Assembly: GCA_903933805.1 (NCBI GenBank) | Contig: CAIZLM010000072.1 | Span: forward strand, 50,496 to 114,495 | Source: an uncultured Bacteroidota bacterium | Lineage (GTDB): Bacteria > Bacteroidota > Bacteroidia > Chitinophagales > Saprospiraceae | Length of the DNA: 64,000 bases | Reading direction: 5' to 3' | Shown here: positions 27,164-36,412 of the stretch, piece by piece | How the letters are laid out: every line of letters starts with the position of its first letter | Numbering within the stretch: position 1 is the first letter of the stretch | Notes under the pieces: generated by a model | Seen by the model: the letters and a program-made list of their open reading frames with translations, nothing else | Told to the model about the DNA's origin: nothing | Databases searched by the model: none | Position numbers and translations under genes: made by a program

Positions 27164-29992
27164 ATGAAACTCCGCACCCCACTACTGCTACTCTTTGTTG
27201 CGTTGTCGATTCACTCGTTTGCCCAACTCAGTTGCGATCCAATTTTTCCCAACATAAACGACAATGTCACCATTTCCTTCGATGCCACTGCCGGCAACGG
27301 CGCATTGTCTGGCGTTACCCCAGTGTGGGCACACCTCGGGGTAATTACAAACCTAAGTACCAGCCCCAGCGATTGGAAGCACGTGGTAACCACTTGGCCC
27401 ACCAACAATGCCGCAGCAACAATGACGAATGTTGGACCGAACTTGTGGAAAAAAACATTTAATATTAAAACTTTTTTTAATATTCAAACGGGTGAAACGG
27501 TGCTAAAATTGGCCTGCGTTTTCAGAAATAGTGCGGGAACGGTTGTGGGTCGTGCAGCCGGCGGCGGCGATATTTTTTACGACGTGTATCCGGAAAATGG
27601 CCCATTAAAAGCGGTGTTTTTACAGCCCACATCGGCCTCTTTCATAAAAAATATTGGCGAACAAATTCCAGTTGTTGCTGCAACAACCGCCCCCGCCACC
27701 CTGTCTTTGTTCGACAATGGGGTGCTTGTTTCCACCGCAACCAATGCAGACATACTGCAATACACCCTCTCCGTGACCTCCACGGGGCAGCACCAAATAG
27801 ATTTTGTAGCCGCCACCGCCAATGCCACCGATACAGCCTCTTTCTCTTATGTAGCACCAGACATTGTCAGCTCGGAAGACCCCCCAGCCGGTACTGCATT
27901 GGGCATCAATTATGACAACAGTGGCAACGTCATACTCGCGCTGTTTGCTCCCGGAAAACAGGTAGTACATGTCATCGGCGACTTCAACAACTGGCAGCTT
28001 AACCCCTCTCATCAAATGCACCGCAGCCTCGATGGAAATACTTGGTGGATCAAACTAACGGGTTTAGCGCCCGGACAACCCGTTCTATTCCAATACCTTG
28101 TGGATGGAATTATTAAAATTGCCGACCCACTCAGCACCTTTGTACTCGACCCTTGGAACGATTCCTATATTCCACCACTCACTTTCCCTACTATTCCAGG
28201 CTACCCCAACGGCAAAACATCTGGTATCGTTTCTGTACTCAAAACCAATCAACCAACCTTCAACTGGCAAGCCACCAACTACGCCCGTCCAAAGAAAACA
28301 GATCTGGTGGTGTACGAATTGCTGCTGCGTGATTTCGTCAGTCGCCACGACTACAATACCCTGCTCGATACACTCCAGTACCTCGAACAACTCGGCGTTA
28401 CGGCCATTGAGTTGATGCCCATTCATGAATTTGATGGCAACATCAGTTGGGGCTACAACCCTGCGTTCCACAAAAGCCTCGACAAATACTACGGCACCTC
28501 CGACGCCCTCAAAATATTGGTGGATGAGTGCCACAAACGCAACATCGCCGTTATACTGGACGTCGTGTTCAACCAGGCTTCCGGTTCCAGTCCGCTTGCG
28601 CAACTCTACTGGGACGGCGCCAACAACCGACCTGCCGCCAACAATCCCTGGCTGAACGCAACAGCGACCCATGATTTTAGTGTTTTCAACGACTTCAACC
28701 ACGAGTCACAAGCGACAAAGGCCTTTGTGAAAAATTGCCTGGAATACTGGATGACGGAATTTAAAGTGGACGGTTTTCGCTTCGACCTGTCAAAGGGTTT
28801 TACACAAAAAAACACCCTGGGCAATGTGTCCGCCTGGGGGGCTTATGATGCCTCCAGGGTGTCCATTTGGAAGCAATACGCTGACTTTATGTGGTCAATT
28901 GACCCTGATTTCTATGTCATTCTCGAACATTTTGCCGACAACTCCGAAGAAAAGGTGCTCGCAGAATACGGTATGATGTTGTGGGGTAATATGTGGGGCG
29001 CTTACAAGGAAATTGCGCTCGGTTATTCCAACGCTGCCAACCTAAGCGGCGTTAATTACAAGCAGCGCAATTGGACAGTACCCCACCTCATCAGCTACAT
29101 GGAAAGCCACGATGAAGACCGAATCGGATACGAACTCAAAACGTATGGCAATGCCATTGCAGGCTATAACCTTAAAACCCTGCCAGTCGGCATGCGGCGC
29201 ATTGAAATGCTGAACAACCTGTTTTACACCGTTCCAGGCCCTAAAATGATGTGGCAATTTGGAGAGGTCGGATATGATTTTACCATCAACTACTGCGAAG
29301 ACGGAACCATCAACAACAACTGCCGCACTTCACCAAAGCCCATCCGATGGGATTACCAAAATGACCCTTACCGCAGCCACCTACACGATGTAACGGCAGC
29401 GCTTCTTCAATTGCGAAAAAATTACGACGTATTCGAAACAACTGATTTTCAATTGAATATCAGCAGCGGACAGGTGCGCAGCATCTTCCTGAACGACAAC
29501 GATCTCCATGTAGCTGTTTTTGCCAATGTGGGCACAACGACAACCACCGTGACCAATCCTGCCTTCCAGCATATCGGCCATTGGTATGAATTTTATTCCG
29601 GCGACTCCCTACTGGTAACGTCAGGCGTACCCACTACCTTTACCTTGTCGCCCGGCGAGTACCGTTTGTACCTAGACAAAAGGGTGCTGTTCCCCAACCT
29701 ATCATTGCCCGTTTCTCCCGAACCTGTTGGGACTTTGGACTTTTTTTCCATCCAGCCCAACCCGGCACAAGATTTTTTTCGGGCCAATTTTTCGCTTTTG
29801 AAAAACAGTGATGTGGCCCTGGAAATACGGGATATGACGGGAAAAAGGTTGGATGTACAGCTCCTAAAAAACCTTCCTGAAGGGGAACAACAACTCGATG
29901 TAAATACCTCAGCCTGGTCATCAGGCATCTATTTCATCAGCTTGCGCGATGGTTTCGGCGGTGTAATAACCAAAAAAATAGTGAAAATATAG
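27164..29992 (+). CDS. Secreted alpha-amylase family (GH13) protein with T9SS sorting domain
   Basis: A 942-residue secreted glucan hydrolase. It has a signal peptide (to about residue 20, ending SIHSFA), an N-terminal beta region and a CBM48/E-set-like domain around residue 265 (VHVIGDFNNWQL). The GH13 barrel runs from about 385: VTAIELMPIHEF, ILDVVFNQASG, then GFRFDLSKG (nucleophile Asp541), VILEHF (acid/base Glu588) and SHDEDR (Asp650). The C-terminal IQPNPAQDFF...KKIVKI is a T9SS sorting domain. All catalytic residues are present, so it should attack starch- or glycogen-like glucans outside the cell. ATG 27164 fits both promoter and signal peptide. Confidence 0.94.
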   Translation: MKLRTPLLLLFVALSIHSFAQLSCDPIFPNINDNVTISFDATAGNGALSGVTPVWAHLGVITNLSTSPSDWKHVVTTWPTNNAAATMTNVGPNLWKKTFNIKTFFNIQTGETVLKLACVFRNSAGTVVGRAAGGGDIFYDVYPENGPLKAVFLQPTSASFIKNIGEQIPVVAATTAPATLSLFDNGVLVSTATNADILQYTLSVTSTGQHQIDFVAATANATDTASFSYVAPDIVSSEDPPAGTALGINYDNSGNVILALFAPGKQVVHVIGDFNNWQLNPSHQMHRSLDGNTWWIKLTGLAPGQPVLFQYLVDGIIKIADPLSTFVLDPWNDSYIPPLTFPTIPGYPNGKTSGIVSVLKTNQPTFNWQATNYARPKKTDLVVYELLLRDFVSRHDYNTLLDTLQYLEQLGVTAIELMPIHEFDGNISWGYNPAFHKSLDKYYGTSDALKILVDECHKRNIAVILDVVFNQASGSSPLAQLYWDGANNRPAANNPWLNATATHDFSVFNDFNHESQATKAFVKNCLEYWMTEFKVDGFRFDLSKGFTQKNTLGNVSAWGAYDASRVSIWKQYADFMWSIDPDFYVILEHFADNSEEKVLAEYGMMLWGNMWGAYKEIALGYSNAANLSGVNYKQRNWTVPHLISYMESHDEDRIGYELKTYGNAIAGYNLKTLPVGMRRIEMLNNLFYTVPGPKMMWQFGEVGYDFTINYCEDGTINNNCRTSPKPIRWDYQNDPYRSHLHDVTAALLQLRKNYDVFETTDFQLNISSGQVRSIFLNDNDLHVAVFANVGTTTTTVTNPAFQHIGHWYEFYSGDSLLVTSGVPTTFTLSPGEYRLYLDKRVLFPNLSLPVSPEPVGTLDFFSIQPNPAQDFFRANFSLLKNSDVALEIRDMTGKRLDVQLLKNLPEGEQQLDVNTSAWSSGIYFISLRDGFGGVITKKIVKI

Positions 29993-30114
29993 CCCCACAA
30001 CAGCTTTTTTCGGTGGCGAGTGACTGACCTAATTATCAGACTTGTATTATCAAAAGGGCCAAATTCGGAACATACTGGCCGACGGATAACCGCTTGACAA
30101 AGGAAAAAAAGTAA

Positions 30115-30150
30115 CGCCGCATTGGGTGAATAAACCCCCGAAATGCGGCG
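30115..30150 (+). terminator. Hairpin after the alpha-amylase gene
   Basis: A 9-bp stem CGCCGCATT/AATGCGGCG with an inner GGGT/ACCC pairing, about 120 bp after the amylase stop. It is the first of two hairpins in this convergent gap. Confidence 0.55.
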
Positions 30151-30259
30151 CTAGAAAATACTGACAGCCAAACTGTTTAAGAGAACGGTGGAATCTTTGC
30201 CCTTGAGCGGGACCGCCGTCTTTCCACCCTGATTCCATTGGGGTGTCTCCATATTTGTT

Positions 30260-30290
30260 GGGGCGGGTACACAATACCCGCCCCTTTTTT
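30260..30290 (+). terminator. Rho-independent terminator
   Basis: A 10-bp GC-rich stem (GGGGCGGGTA with TACCCGCCCC), a 5-nt loop and six Ts. It ends rightward transcription from the amylase gene just before the convergent gene's stop codon. Confidence 0.9.
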
Positions 30291-30304
30291 CATCCAAGTA
30301 CTGT

Positions 30305-32698
30305 TTACTGCTTCACCAATTTTAAAGGCGCGCCTGTTCGATTACCGGTGCGCAGCGCAGCAAAATAGATGCCCGACACCCAATCACTACCACACGTTAC
30401 AACGCCTGATTTCGACTGCAGTACTGTTGATAACACCACTTGGCCCATGACATTTCGAACTTCCAGGACGGGTATTTCAGGAGCATCTGCCCAGTCATAT
30501 TGAACCGTGAAACTGTTATCGGTAGGATTGGGCGCAACAGCAATCAAAGCACTGGCATCCGGACTGTTGGCCCCGCTGATTGGGCCAAGTGAAACCTTGA
30601 ATACGTCAACAGCCGCCTCTACAATGTGCCCTGGGAGTACATCTGCCGCCGTGAATACCACCCGTACATCATTGCCGGTGAGGGCCGTTGACGGGAGGGG
30701 TATAGCGCCCGAAAAACGCCATTCGCTGGCAGACACTGTTTGGGTGAAAATGGGGGAAGATATGCCATCCACCAGCACGTTTACCCGCAGGGAATCGTTC
30801 GGAGTACCAGAGCCTCCTGCATTGTAAAACCAATAGTAGAACGACAGTACCGCCGAATTATAGCCTGAAAGGTTCATGGGCGGGCAAATAAGGCTGACCG
30901 CGCCATTGTCAATATCATCGGCGGATTGGGTACCACCGGCATTTCCGGTCACATAGCAGCGGTCATTGCTGTCGGTACTCACGTCAAAATCAGGGTTTAC
31001 CAACGTAATACCGTTGTTGGTACTCGTGCCGTTGGGCTCACCAAGTTCCCACTGTCCGGTGGTTGCGGTAGCGGTTGTTTCCCAACCCAAATCAAGTTGA
31101 AAATCATCGTAATAACCCCGTTCCAAGGAAACATTCAGGGGCGCCACGCCATTAAACGTTGCCGTTGAAGACACATAGCCCCATGCACCTACACTTGCCT
31201 GGTAGCTGTCAAAGGCTATACAGTCAACACCGAACTGGCCATTGCTGTTTGTCTGAATATCAAAAGATTGCGACGAAGAAAAAATGGTCACCGCTGCATT
31301 GGCAATAGGCATCTGTGTGGTAGCGTCCAATACCGTTCCACTGAGATTACTCACATTGAGCGGCGCGAGGGTAACGTTTATTTCCGTCACTTGTGCCGTG
31401 GCAAAGACAAAAGGAATGGTCTGACTGGCAAAGCCCGGCTTGCTGATGGTAACGGTATAATTGCCCGGCGTGACCTGGCCTGTTTTGAATACGCCATTCG
31501 CTTTTGTGGTCGTATTTACCCGCACTTCCGTGGTGTTGACTTCAATGATGGCGCCATTCAACGGTGAGCCATTGCAGCCATTGGTCACAACCCCCTCGAG
31601 GTAACAAGCGCGCACATACGTGGGCGTCAATACATTGAAAACACCCGGTTCAATGTTAGAGGTTACGATGGCACCGGATGGGAAAAACGGATACGCGCCC
31701 CAGCAGCCTTCAAATGGATCATTGGGGTTGGAAGGGGTGAGCCAAGTATCGTAACGGGCTACTTCCACAAGGTTGTCGGGGCGGTGCGCATCTACGATCG
31801 TTACGCCGTCGGTGTACCAAGAAGTAATGGCCCAGTCGTTGAGGATGTGGGTGTTGTGTCCGATGGACGTAGCACCATCACGGGTCGTTGATACCCGGTC
31901 CAATTCTTTGATGTCTTCCGGATTCGAAATATCATAAGAGGCGACAAATGAGGGTAATTCCTCATCGGTGGTCAGGATATGTTTGTGATCGTCGAGCAGC
32001 CAAGCATTGTGGGTAAACTTGGACGGCGTTTCAACAGTACCCAATACAACCGGATTGCCCTTGTCAGACATATCCACAATAGAAAGCTGCCCTGCGTAAA
32101 TATGTGCCGCATACAGCGTGTCATTGTCGGCATAGCCATCGTGAACGTAACCAAGTTGATCAAATTTACCCACATACGTAGGATTGTAAGGATCTGTATT
32201 CAAATCAAACACCTTCGCTCCGCCCTGAAATAAGTTCCCTCCGTACGCATACAGAAATCCTTTTTTGACGTCAATGTGAAGCGCGTGTATGGCGTTAAGC
32301 TCCCCCAGTATGGCACCATCACCGGTATAAAAATGACTGCTCAGGGTGGCACTCGGCAATGCGCTCATATCTACAATCTGCAATCCCTGGCCGCCTTCGG
32401 ATGTAACATAGGCATAATGGCCATAGGTTTTGATTTCTTTCCACAGATTATCTGGACCTGGTATTTGGACGATTTGCTGGGGAGCATCCGGGTTCGTAAT
32501 GTCCATGATGATAAGGCCTTTGGAGGCCCCCAACAGGGCATATTCCCGACCGTTTTGGGTGTAACCACAAATATTGGCAAGGGTTTGATTGGGAATGGTC
32601 ACCGTGGACCGAAATTGGAGGTTGTAATCTTGCGCGAAGGCTGGACTACACGCAACAGCTAGCACCAAAGTCAACAGGAATTTTATCAAGTTTTTCAT
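30305..32698 (-). CDS. Choice-of-anchor B family secreted protein (LVIVD repeats) with T9SS sorting domain
   Basis: A 797-residue secreted protein. A signal peptide (LTLVLAVACSPAFA) precedes a propeller-like run of LVIVD-type repeats to about residue 370 (GLIIMDITNPDAPQQI, GLQIVDMSALP, LSIVDMSDKGNPVVLG, VTIVDAHRPDNLVEV). Then come two carboxypeptidase-regulatory-like beta domains (about 385-535, PLNGAIIEVNTTEVRVN and PIANAAVTIFSS), a jelly-roll-like region (about 550-715) and a T9SS sorting domain (VAPNPTDNSFTV onward). This matches the 'choice-of-anchor B' architecture, whose role is not known; surface adhesion or binding is likely. Repeat copy D lies 21 bp upstream of the start codon. Confidence 0.88.
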   Translation of the reverse strand: MKNLIKFLLTLVLAVACSPAFAQDYNLQFRSTVTIPNQTLANICGYTQNGREYALLGASKGLIIMDITNPDAPQQIVQIPGPDNLWKEIKTYGHYAYVTSEGGQGLQIVDMSALPSATLSSHFYTGDGAILGELNAIHALHIDVKKGFLYAYGGNLFQGGAKVFDLNTDPYNPTYVGKFDQLGYVHDGYADNDTLYAAHIYAGQLSIVDMSDKGNPVVLGTVETPSKFTHNAWLLDDHKHILTTDEELPSFVASYDISNPEDIKELDRVSTTRDGATSIGHNTHILNDWAITSWYTDGVTIVDAHRPDNLVEVARYDTWLTPSNPNDPFEGCWGAYPFFPSGAIVTSNIEPGVFNVLTPTYVRACYLEGVVTNGCNGSPLNGAIIEVNTTEVRVNTTTKANGVFKTGQVTPGNYTVTISKPGFASQTIPFVFATAQVTEINVTLAPLNVSNLSGTVLDATTQMPIANAAVTIFSSSQSFDIQTNSNGQFGVDCIAFDSYQASVGAWGYVSSTATFNGVAPLNVSLERGYYDDFQLDLGWETTATATTGQWELGEPNGTSTNNGITLVNPDFDVSTDSNDRCYVTGNAGGTQSADDIDNGAVSLICPPMNLSGYNSAVLSFYYWFYNAGGSGTPNDSLRVNVLVDGISSPIFTQTVSASEWRFSGAIPLPSTALTGNDVRVVFTAADVLPGHIVEAAVDVFKVSLGPISGANSPDASALIAVAPNPTDNSFTVQYDWADAPEIPVLEVRNVMGQVVLSTVLQSKSGVVTCGSDWVSGIYFAALRTGNRTGAPLKLVKQ

Positions 32699-32719
32699 CT
32701 AAAAAATTAAAATAGTAAG

Positions 32720-32863
32720 GTAACCGTAACCTGCTTAGGTAGTCGCACCTGAAACTAAAAAATGTCCATATCTTGCCCAAAAAAGCGATTTTTTATAACC
32801 TACGGTCAAAAAATCAGCAGAATGAGCGAAAAATGGGCCATTTTGGGCGGCCTAAGCGGTTAC
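32720..32863 (+). repeat. IS66-like MITE, diverged long form, copy D
   Basis: A 144-bp degenerate copy with ends GTAACC...GCTTAGG and CCTAAGCGGTTAC; the left end has a small internal duplication. The flanks ATAGTAAG (32712-32719) and ATAATAAG (32864-32871) match 7/8, a slightly worn 8-bp target duplication. It lies between the start of the LVIVD-repeat gene and that gene's candidate promoter. Confidence 0.8.
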
Positions 32864-32902
32864 ATAATAAGAAGGTGTAACGCCAACAATGGGTATGGCG
32901 GG

Positions 32903-32935
32903 CAAATGTATAAACCCTGGCCCGCTTTTCGTCAA
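32903..32935 (-). promoter_or_regulatory. Candidate promoter for the LVIVD-repeat protein gene
   Basis: On the minus strand: TTG, 22-bp spacer, TACATTTG (32910-32903). This fits the Bacteroidota consensus. If used, MITE copy D would be transcribed inside the roughly 200-nt 5' leader. Confidence 0.4.
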
Positions 32936-33004
32936 TACACAGGGTCTATGACGGCAATTAGTCAGCCAACACACGACAAATACCCCTTTTATTGCACAAA
33001 AAGT

Positions 33005-33164
33005 GCAACCGGTTGTGTGGTCGCGACTGAGACAAAAAAGGGGCCATTTTTTGTCAGACGAAGCAGATTTGTGCAGGAGCTAGTATCGCTACGGTCAAAA
33101 AAATTTGCGCACTAGGACGGGAAATGGGCCTTTGTGGGCCAGAGAGCGTGCCACCCAACCAATT
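33005..33164 (+). repeat. IS66-like MITE, long form, copy E
   Basis: A 160-bp diverged full-length copy, GCAACCGGTTGTGTGG to CCACCCAACCAATT. The flanks CAAAAAGT (32997-33004) and CAAAAACT (33165-33172) match 7/8. It contains the ATG (33124) that opens a frame running straight into the Fic gene. Confidence 0.85.
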
Positions 33165-33975
33165 CAAAAACTTAAATCCGCGAATTAAAAAACTAACCGA
33201 CCAATATTTTTCAATTTATACTTCCATGCTTGATATAGACATGGAAGAAGCATTTACTCAAATAAAAAAGAAAGAATGGACTGCCGAAAATTTTCGTTTT
33301 TTCACGGCAGTTTCTGTTATGTCGTCTTCAAGAATAGAAGGAGAGCAAATGGAAATAGACAGCTACCTGAAACACAAGCTGCAAAACATAGAATACCTAC
33401 CCAACCTTACCGAAAAACCCAACGATTTATTTGAAGCTTACGAATTTGCAAGAGATAACAAATTATCACTACCAAACTTTTATAAAGCACATGCCATTGC
33501 TACGAAGCATTTATTGCCAGAAGGACAACGGGGAACTGTAAGAACAGGCAATATGCTTATTATGGAGCTGCAAACACAACGGGTGCAATATGAAGCTGCT
33601 ATGGCTTCCGTTGTAGAAAAGGAGTTTGAAGATTTCTGGACAGAGTTGAGTGCATTGTTACTAAAAGAACTAAGCATACAAGAAGTGTTTTATTATGCTT
33701 CGCTTATTCATTTGGTATTTGTAAATATTCATCCATTTAATGACGGCAACGGCAGAACAGGACGTTTACTTGAAAAATGGTTCTTATATTCGATGCTTGG
33801 CGAAAAGGCATGGTATATTGGCAGTGAGCATTATTATTACAAAAATCTGCAAACCTATTACAACAGTTTGGCAAGAGTTGGCTTATTCTATGATCTATTG
33901 AACTATGAAAAGTCAATCCCTTTTTTATTGATGCTGCCCAATGCGCTAGTGCCGCGTCCAGTTAATAGCCAATGA
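33124..33975 (+). CDS. Fic family protein (AMP-transferase type, self-inhibited)
   Basis: Fic proteins usually attach AMP to a target Tyr, Ser or Thr. The core motif HPFNDGNGRTGR is complete (His203 in the 283-residue frame). An N-terminal inhibitory helix of the [ST]xxxE[GN] type is present (Ser68 to Glu72-Gly73, SSRIEG), so this is the internally inhibited class II. The first 14 residues (MGLCGPESVPPNQF) come from MITE copy E, so the true start may instead be ATG 33226 (249 residues), which still keeps both motifs. No winged-helix C-terminus and no separate antitoxin gene are seen. The DNA is clearly AT-richer than neighbouring genes, suggesting transfer. Confidence 0.85.
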   Translation: MGLCGPESVPPNQFKNLNPRIKKLTDQYFSIYTSMLDIDMEEAFTQIKKKEWTAENFRFFTAVSVMSSSRIEGEQMEIDSYLKHKLQNIEYLPNLTEKPNDLFEAYEFARDNKLSLPNFYKAHAIATKHLLPEGQRGTVRTGNMLIMELQTQRVQYEAAMASVVEKEFEDFWTELSALLLKELSIQEVFYYASLIHLVFVNIHPFNDGNGRTGRLLEKWFLYSMLGEKAWYIGSEHYYYKNLQTYYNSLARVGLFYDLLNYEKSIPFLLMLPNALVPRPVNSQ

Positions 33976-34473
33976 ATTGGGGAGGCAAATTTTTCCTTCA
34001 TCAAGGCGTGAGGAGGGCTCAATACGGGATATTGTAACCGACGAACAACGCAGAGGAAGAGAAAATTGGACCGCCACATGCATGGGCCATTGACACGACA
34101 CGGCACTAGGGCGATGGTGACTTTCACCAACCCTAAAATCGTTTCAATACCGCCTTGGATTTGTCTCTACAACCATCCGAAAAACTGCCTGAAATAACAG
34201 TTTAGAGGCGCCGGAAAGTGGTGGATTTCGGCGTACTTAAAAGTACCGTCACCTCGAGTTTGGTGGCAACTCGGCAATTTTTTCGAGCAAATTATGGTCC
34301 AAAAAACAATAAATATACAAATATTATATATGTTAATTTTATTATTTGTTACCGTTGGTTGGCGTATATGACCGTTGCTTTTTTTAGACCCCTCTTTGGA
34401 TCATCACCGAATTTTATTATTTACCTTGTGTTGTCAAAATACCCAATTTATTAACGCCAAAACCATTTTTATC
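33976..34473. other. Intergenic region after Fic gene
   Basis: A 498-bp region. It holds the family-2 repeat right after the Fic stop. Beyond about 34270 it is AT-rich DNA leading to the LuxR gene. No gene, RNA or consensus promoter was recognised. Confidence 0.5.
34016..34080 (+). repeat. Intergenic repeat family 2, copy 2
   Basis: Aligns with 23461-23525 (75% over the first 36 bases). It starts 41 bp after the Fic stop codon and ends close to a small hairpin, GGTGACTTTCACC, about 40 bp further on. Confidence 0.6.
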
Positions 34474-35247
34474 ATGCGCAGTAACGCCATAGATATCCAT
34501 GAAATCTGGAAGGGATTTTCAAAAGATATCGTCACCATTGAACCATCAACAAACCCCCTAAATTTCAAAGAATTGCATGGGGAAACTTTTTGCCCCGGCC
34601 CTTGGTATTCCTTTATTTTTGACATGCTTACAGGAGGTATCATCATGCACCCCAATGCTAAAAATTTTTATGGCATTGAGACCCGCGATATTGTAATTCA
34701 AGATTACATTGAACGGATTCATCCAGATGATCATATTTTTTTTCTAGCCTGTGAGCAGCTGATCGCCGCCTTTCTTACCGAAAAAATTGATCCGGAAACC
34801 ATGTTCAAGTACAAAATGGTTTACAGTTTACGTTTTTTGGATAAGTGCGGCAAATACAAGCTTCTCCTGATACAATGTATGGCTTTTTCACGCGGCTCAA
34901 ATGGCAACATGACGTCATCAATGGGCATACATTCATACATAGACCACTTGACACAAGAAAACAATTATAAATTGAGTATCATTGGGTTGGATGGCTACCC
35001 GTCCTTCTTGGGGATAGATGTTTTGTTGCCCAATCCGACGCTACAACCAACGGATCATGTTTTCTCACCCCGTGAGATTGAAATTATTAGAATGATATCA
35101 GCAGGACTAACCTCCGAAAAAATAGCAAAAAAACTGTTTATCTCCACAGATACCGTGCGGACACACCGTCAGAATATTTTAAAGAAATCGAGCTGTACCA
35201 GTACGTCTGAACTGCTCACCTTCTGTTTCCAGCTGGGGATTTTATAG
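34474..35247 (+). CDS. PAS-like / LuxR-type transcriptional regulator
   Basis: A 257-residue regulator. The N-terminal half looks like a PAS fold (WYSFIFDMLTGGIIMHPNAKNFYGIE ... DYIERIHPDDHIFF). The C-terminal 65 residues are a LuxR/FixJ helix-turn-helix: FSPREIEIIRMISAGLTSEKIAKKL, then STDTVRTHRQNILKK. There is no receiver domain or phosphorylatable Asp, so it is probably a one-component sensor or a partner of other PAS proteins. ATG 34474 is chosen because the upstream extension is not domain-like. The gene is AT-rich like the Fic gene before it; the target genes are unknown. Confidence 0.85.
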   Translation: MRSNAIDIHEIWKGFSKDIVTIEPSTNPLNFKELHGETFCPGPWYSFIFDMLTGGIIMHPNAKNFYGIETRDIVIQDYIERIHPDDHIFFLACEQLIAAFLTEKIDPETMFKYKMVYSLRFLDKCGKYKLLLIQCMAFSRGSNGNMTSSMGIHSYIDHLTQENNYKLSIIGLDGYPSFLGIDVLLPNPTLQPTDHVFSPREIEIIRMISAGLTSEKIAKKLFISTDTVRTHRQNILKKSSCTSTSELLTFCFQLGIL

Positions 35248-35357
35248 ATTTTCGGAGAAAGAACAACTTGTCGGTATTGCTGTTTATTGAGCGTTGGTTA
35301 CGTTTATCTGTAACTGGGCACTTTTATTTTCGCGCAACTGGTTACATTTTCGCCACC

Positions 35358-36200
35358 ATGAATCATCCCACTATTACGCTCGGCTTTTCTCCGTGCCCGA
35401 ACGACACATTCATCTTTGATGCCCTGGTAAATGGCAAAATCGACCCCGAAGGCCTTACTTTTGAGGTCATAATGGAAGATGTGGAAGCCCTCAACCGACG
35501 GGCTTTTGCAGGACAAATAGACGTAACAAAGCTCAGCTACCACGCTTTCGCGCACCTCACGCACTCGTACGCGCTCTTGCGCGCCGGAAGTGCATTGGGT
35601 AACAATTGCGGCCCCTTGCTGGTTGCCAAAAAAAACCTGGATCCGGCCGCAATTAACGCCGCCCACATTGCCATTCCGGGAACAATGACAACCGCAAACT
35701 TCCTGCTCAGTTTGGCATATCCAAATGCAGCGCACAAAACAGCTGTATGCTTTTCCGACATCGAGGAAGCTGTGCTCGATGGCCGCTTCGATGCCGGACT
35801 GATCATTCATGAAAACCGCTTTACTTACGCGGAAAAAGGGCTCGTACAACTGGCCGACCTCGGGGTTTTCTGGGAAACAACCACCGGACTACCCATTCCT
35901 CTCGGCGGTATCGCCGTGAATAGAACGGTACCCACCGAAACCCAGCAAAAACTGAACCTTATCCTACGCCGAAGTGTCGAGTACGCTTTTGACAACCCCG
36001 AAGACACCATGCCCTTCGTACGCGCCCATGCCCAAGCCATGGATGATGCCGTTATGCGCGCGCACATTGACTTATACGTGACCCAACACACCCTTGATTT
36101 GGGTGATGACGGAGAAGCTGCTGTACAAGAAATGTTCCGTATTGCACAGGAAAAGGGCGTGATACCAGCATACCAATACGATTTTTTCGCCCATCGTTGA
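35358..36200 (+). CDS. mqnD: 1,4-dihydroxy-6-naphthoate synthase (futalosine menaquinone pathway)
   Basis: MqnD converts cyclic de-hypoxanthine futalosine to 1,4-dihydroxy-6-naphthoate in menaquinone synthesis. It has 280 residues and the periplasmic-binding-protein-like fold of this family. Signature blocks are TLGFSPCPNDTFIFDAL at the N-terminus, DVTKLSYHAFAHL, GNNCGPLLVAKK, FDAGLIIHENRFTY and PIPLGGIAVNR. ATG 35358 gives the family N-terminus; earlier in-frame starts read through non-conserved DNA. No other mqn gene is in the window. MITE copy F lies between it and the convergent susD gene. Confidence 0.95.
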   Translation: MNHPTITLGFSPCPNDTFIFDALVNGKIDPEGLTFEVIMEDVEALNRRAFAGQIDVTKLSYHAFAHLTHSYALLRAGSALGNNCGPLLVAKKNLDPAAINAAHIAIPGTMTTANFLLSLAYPNAAHKTAVCFSDIEEAVLDGRFDAGLIIHENRFTYAEKGLVQLADLGVFWETTTGLPIPLGGIAVNRTVPTETQQKLNLILRRSVEYAFDNPEDTMPFVRAHAQAMDDAVMRAHIDLYVTQHTLDLGDDGEAAVQEMFRIAQEKGVIPAYQYDFFAHR

Positions 36201-36207
36201 GCGAGAG

Positions 36208-36285
36208 CATCTGGATAAGTGGCACGATGCCTGGCCCAAAAAGGCCACTTTTTTGTCGCAGACGCGACCACGCTAACCAGTTACT
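36208..36285 (-). repeat. IS66-like MITE, short form, copy F (reverse orientation)
   Basis: A 78-bp short form in reverse orientation between convergent mqnD and susD. It ends in CTAACCAGTTAC. Complementary GGCC and T/A-runs in its middle can form a hairpin. No target duplication is visible. Confidence 0.8.
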
Positions 36286-36412
36286 AAATTATTTAGAAAT
36301 TACAGCGTGACAGGATTTCACCTGCGCAGTTGGGCTGAAAAATGAATGAGCGCATGACTACCATAAAATGGCCAGCCATACGCTCAAATAAATCATCGGA
36401 TCATAGAAATTT

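Noticed and set aside
35310..35345. Possible MITE remnant before mqnD (GTAACTGGGCAC ... AACTGGTTAC)
   Set aside because: Only the terminal words match, the two ends are not properly inverted, and the interior is unlike the element.
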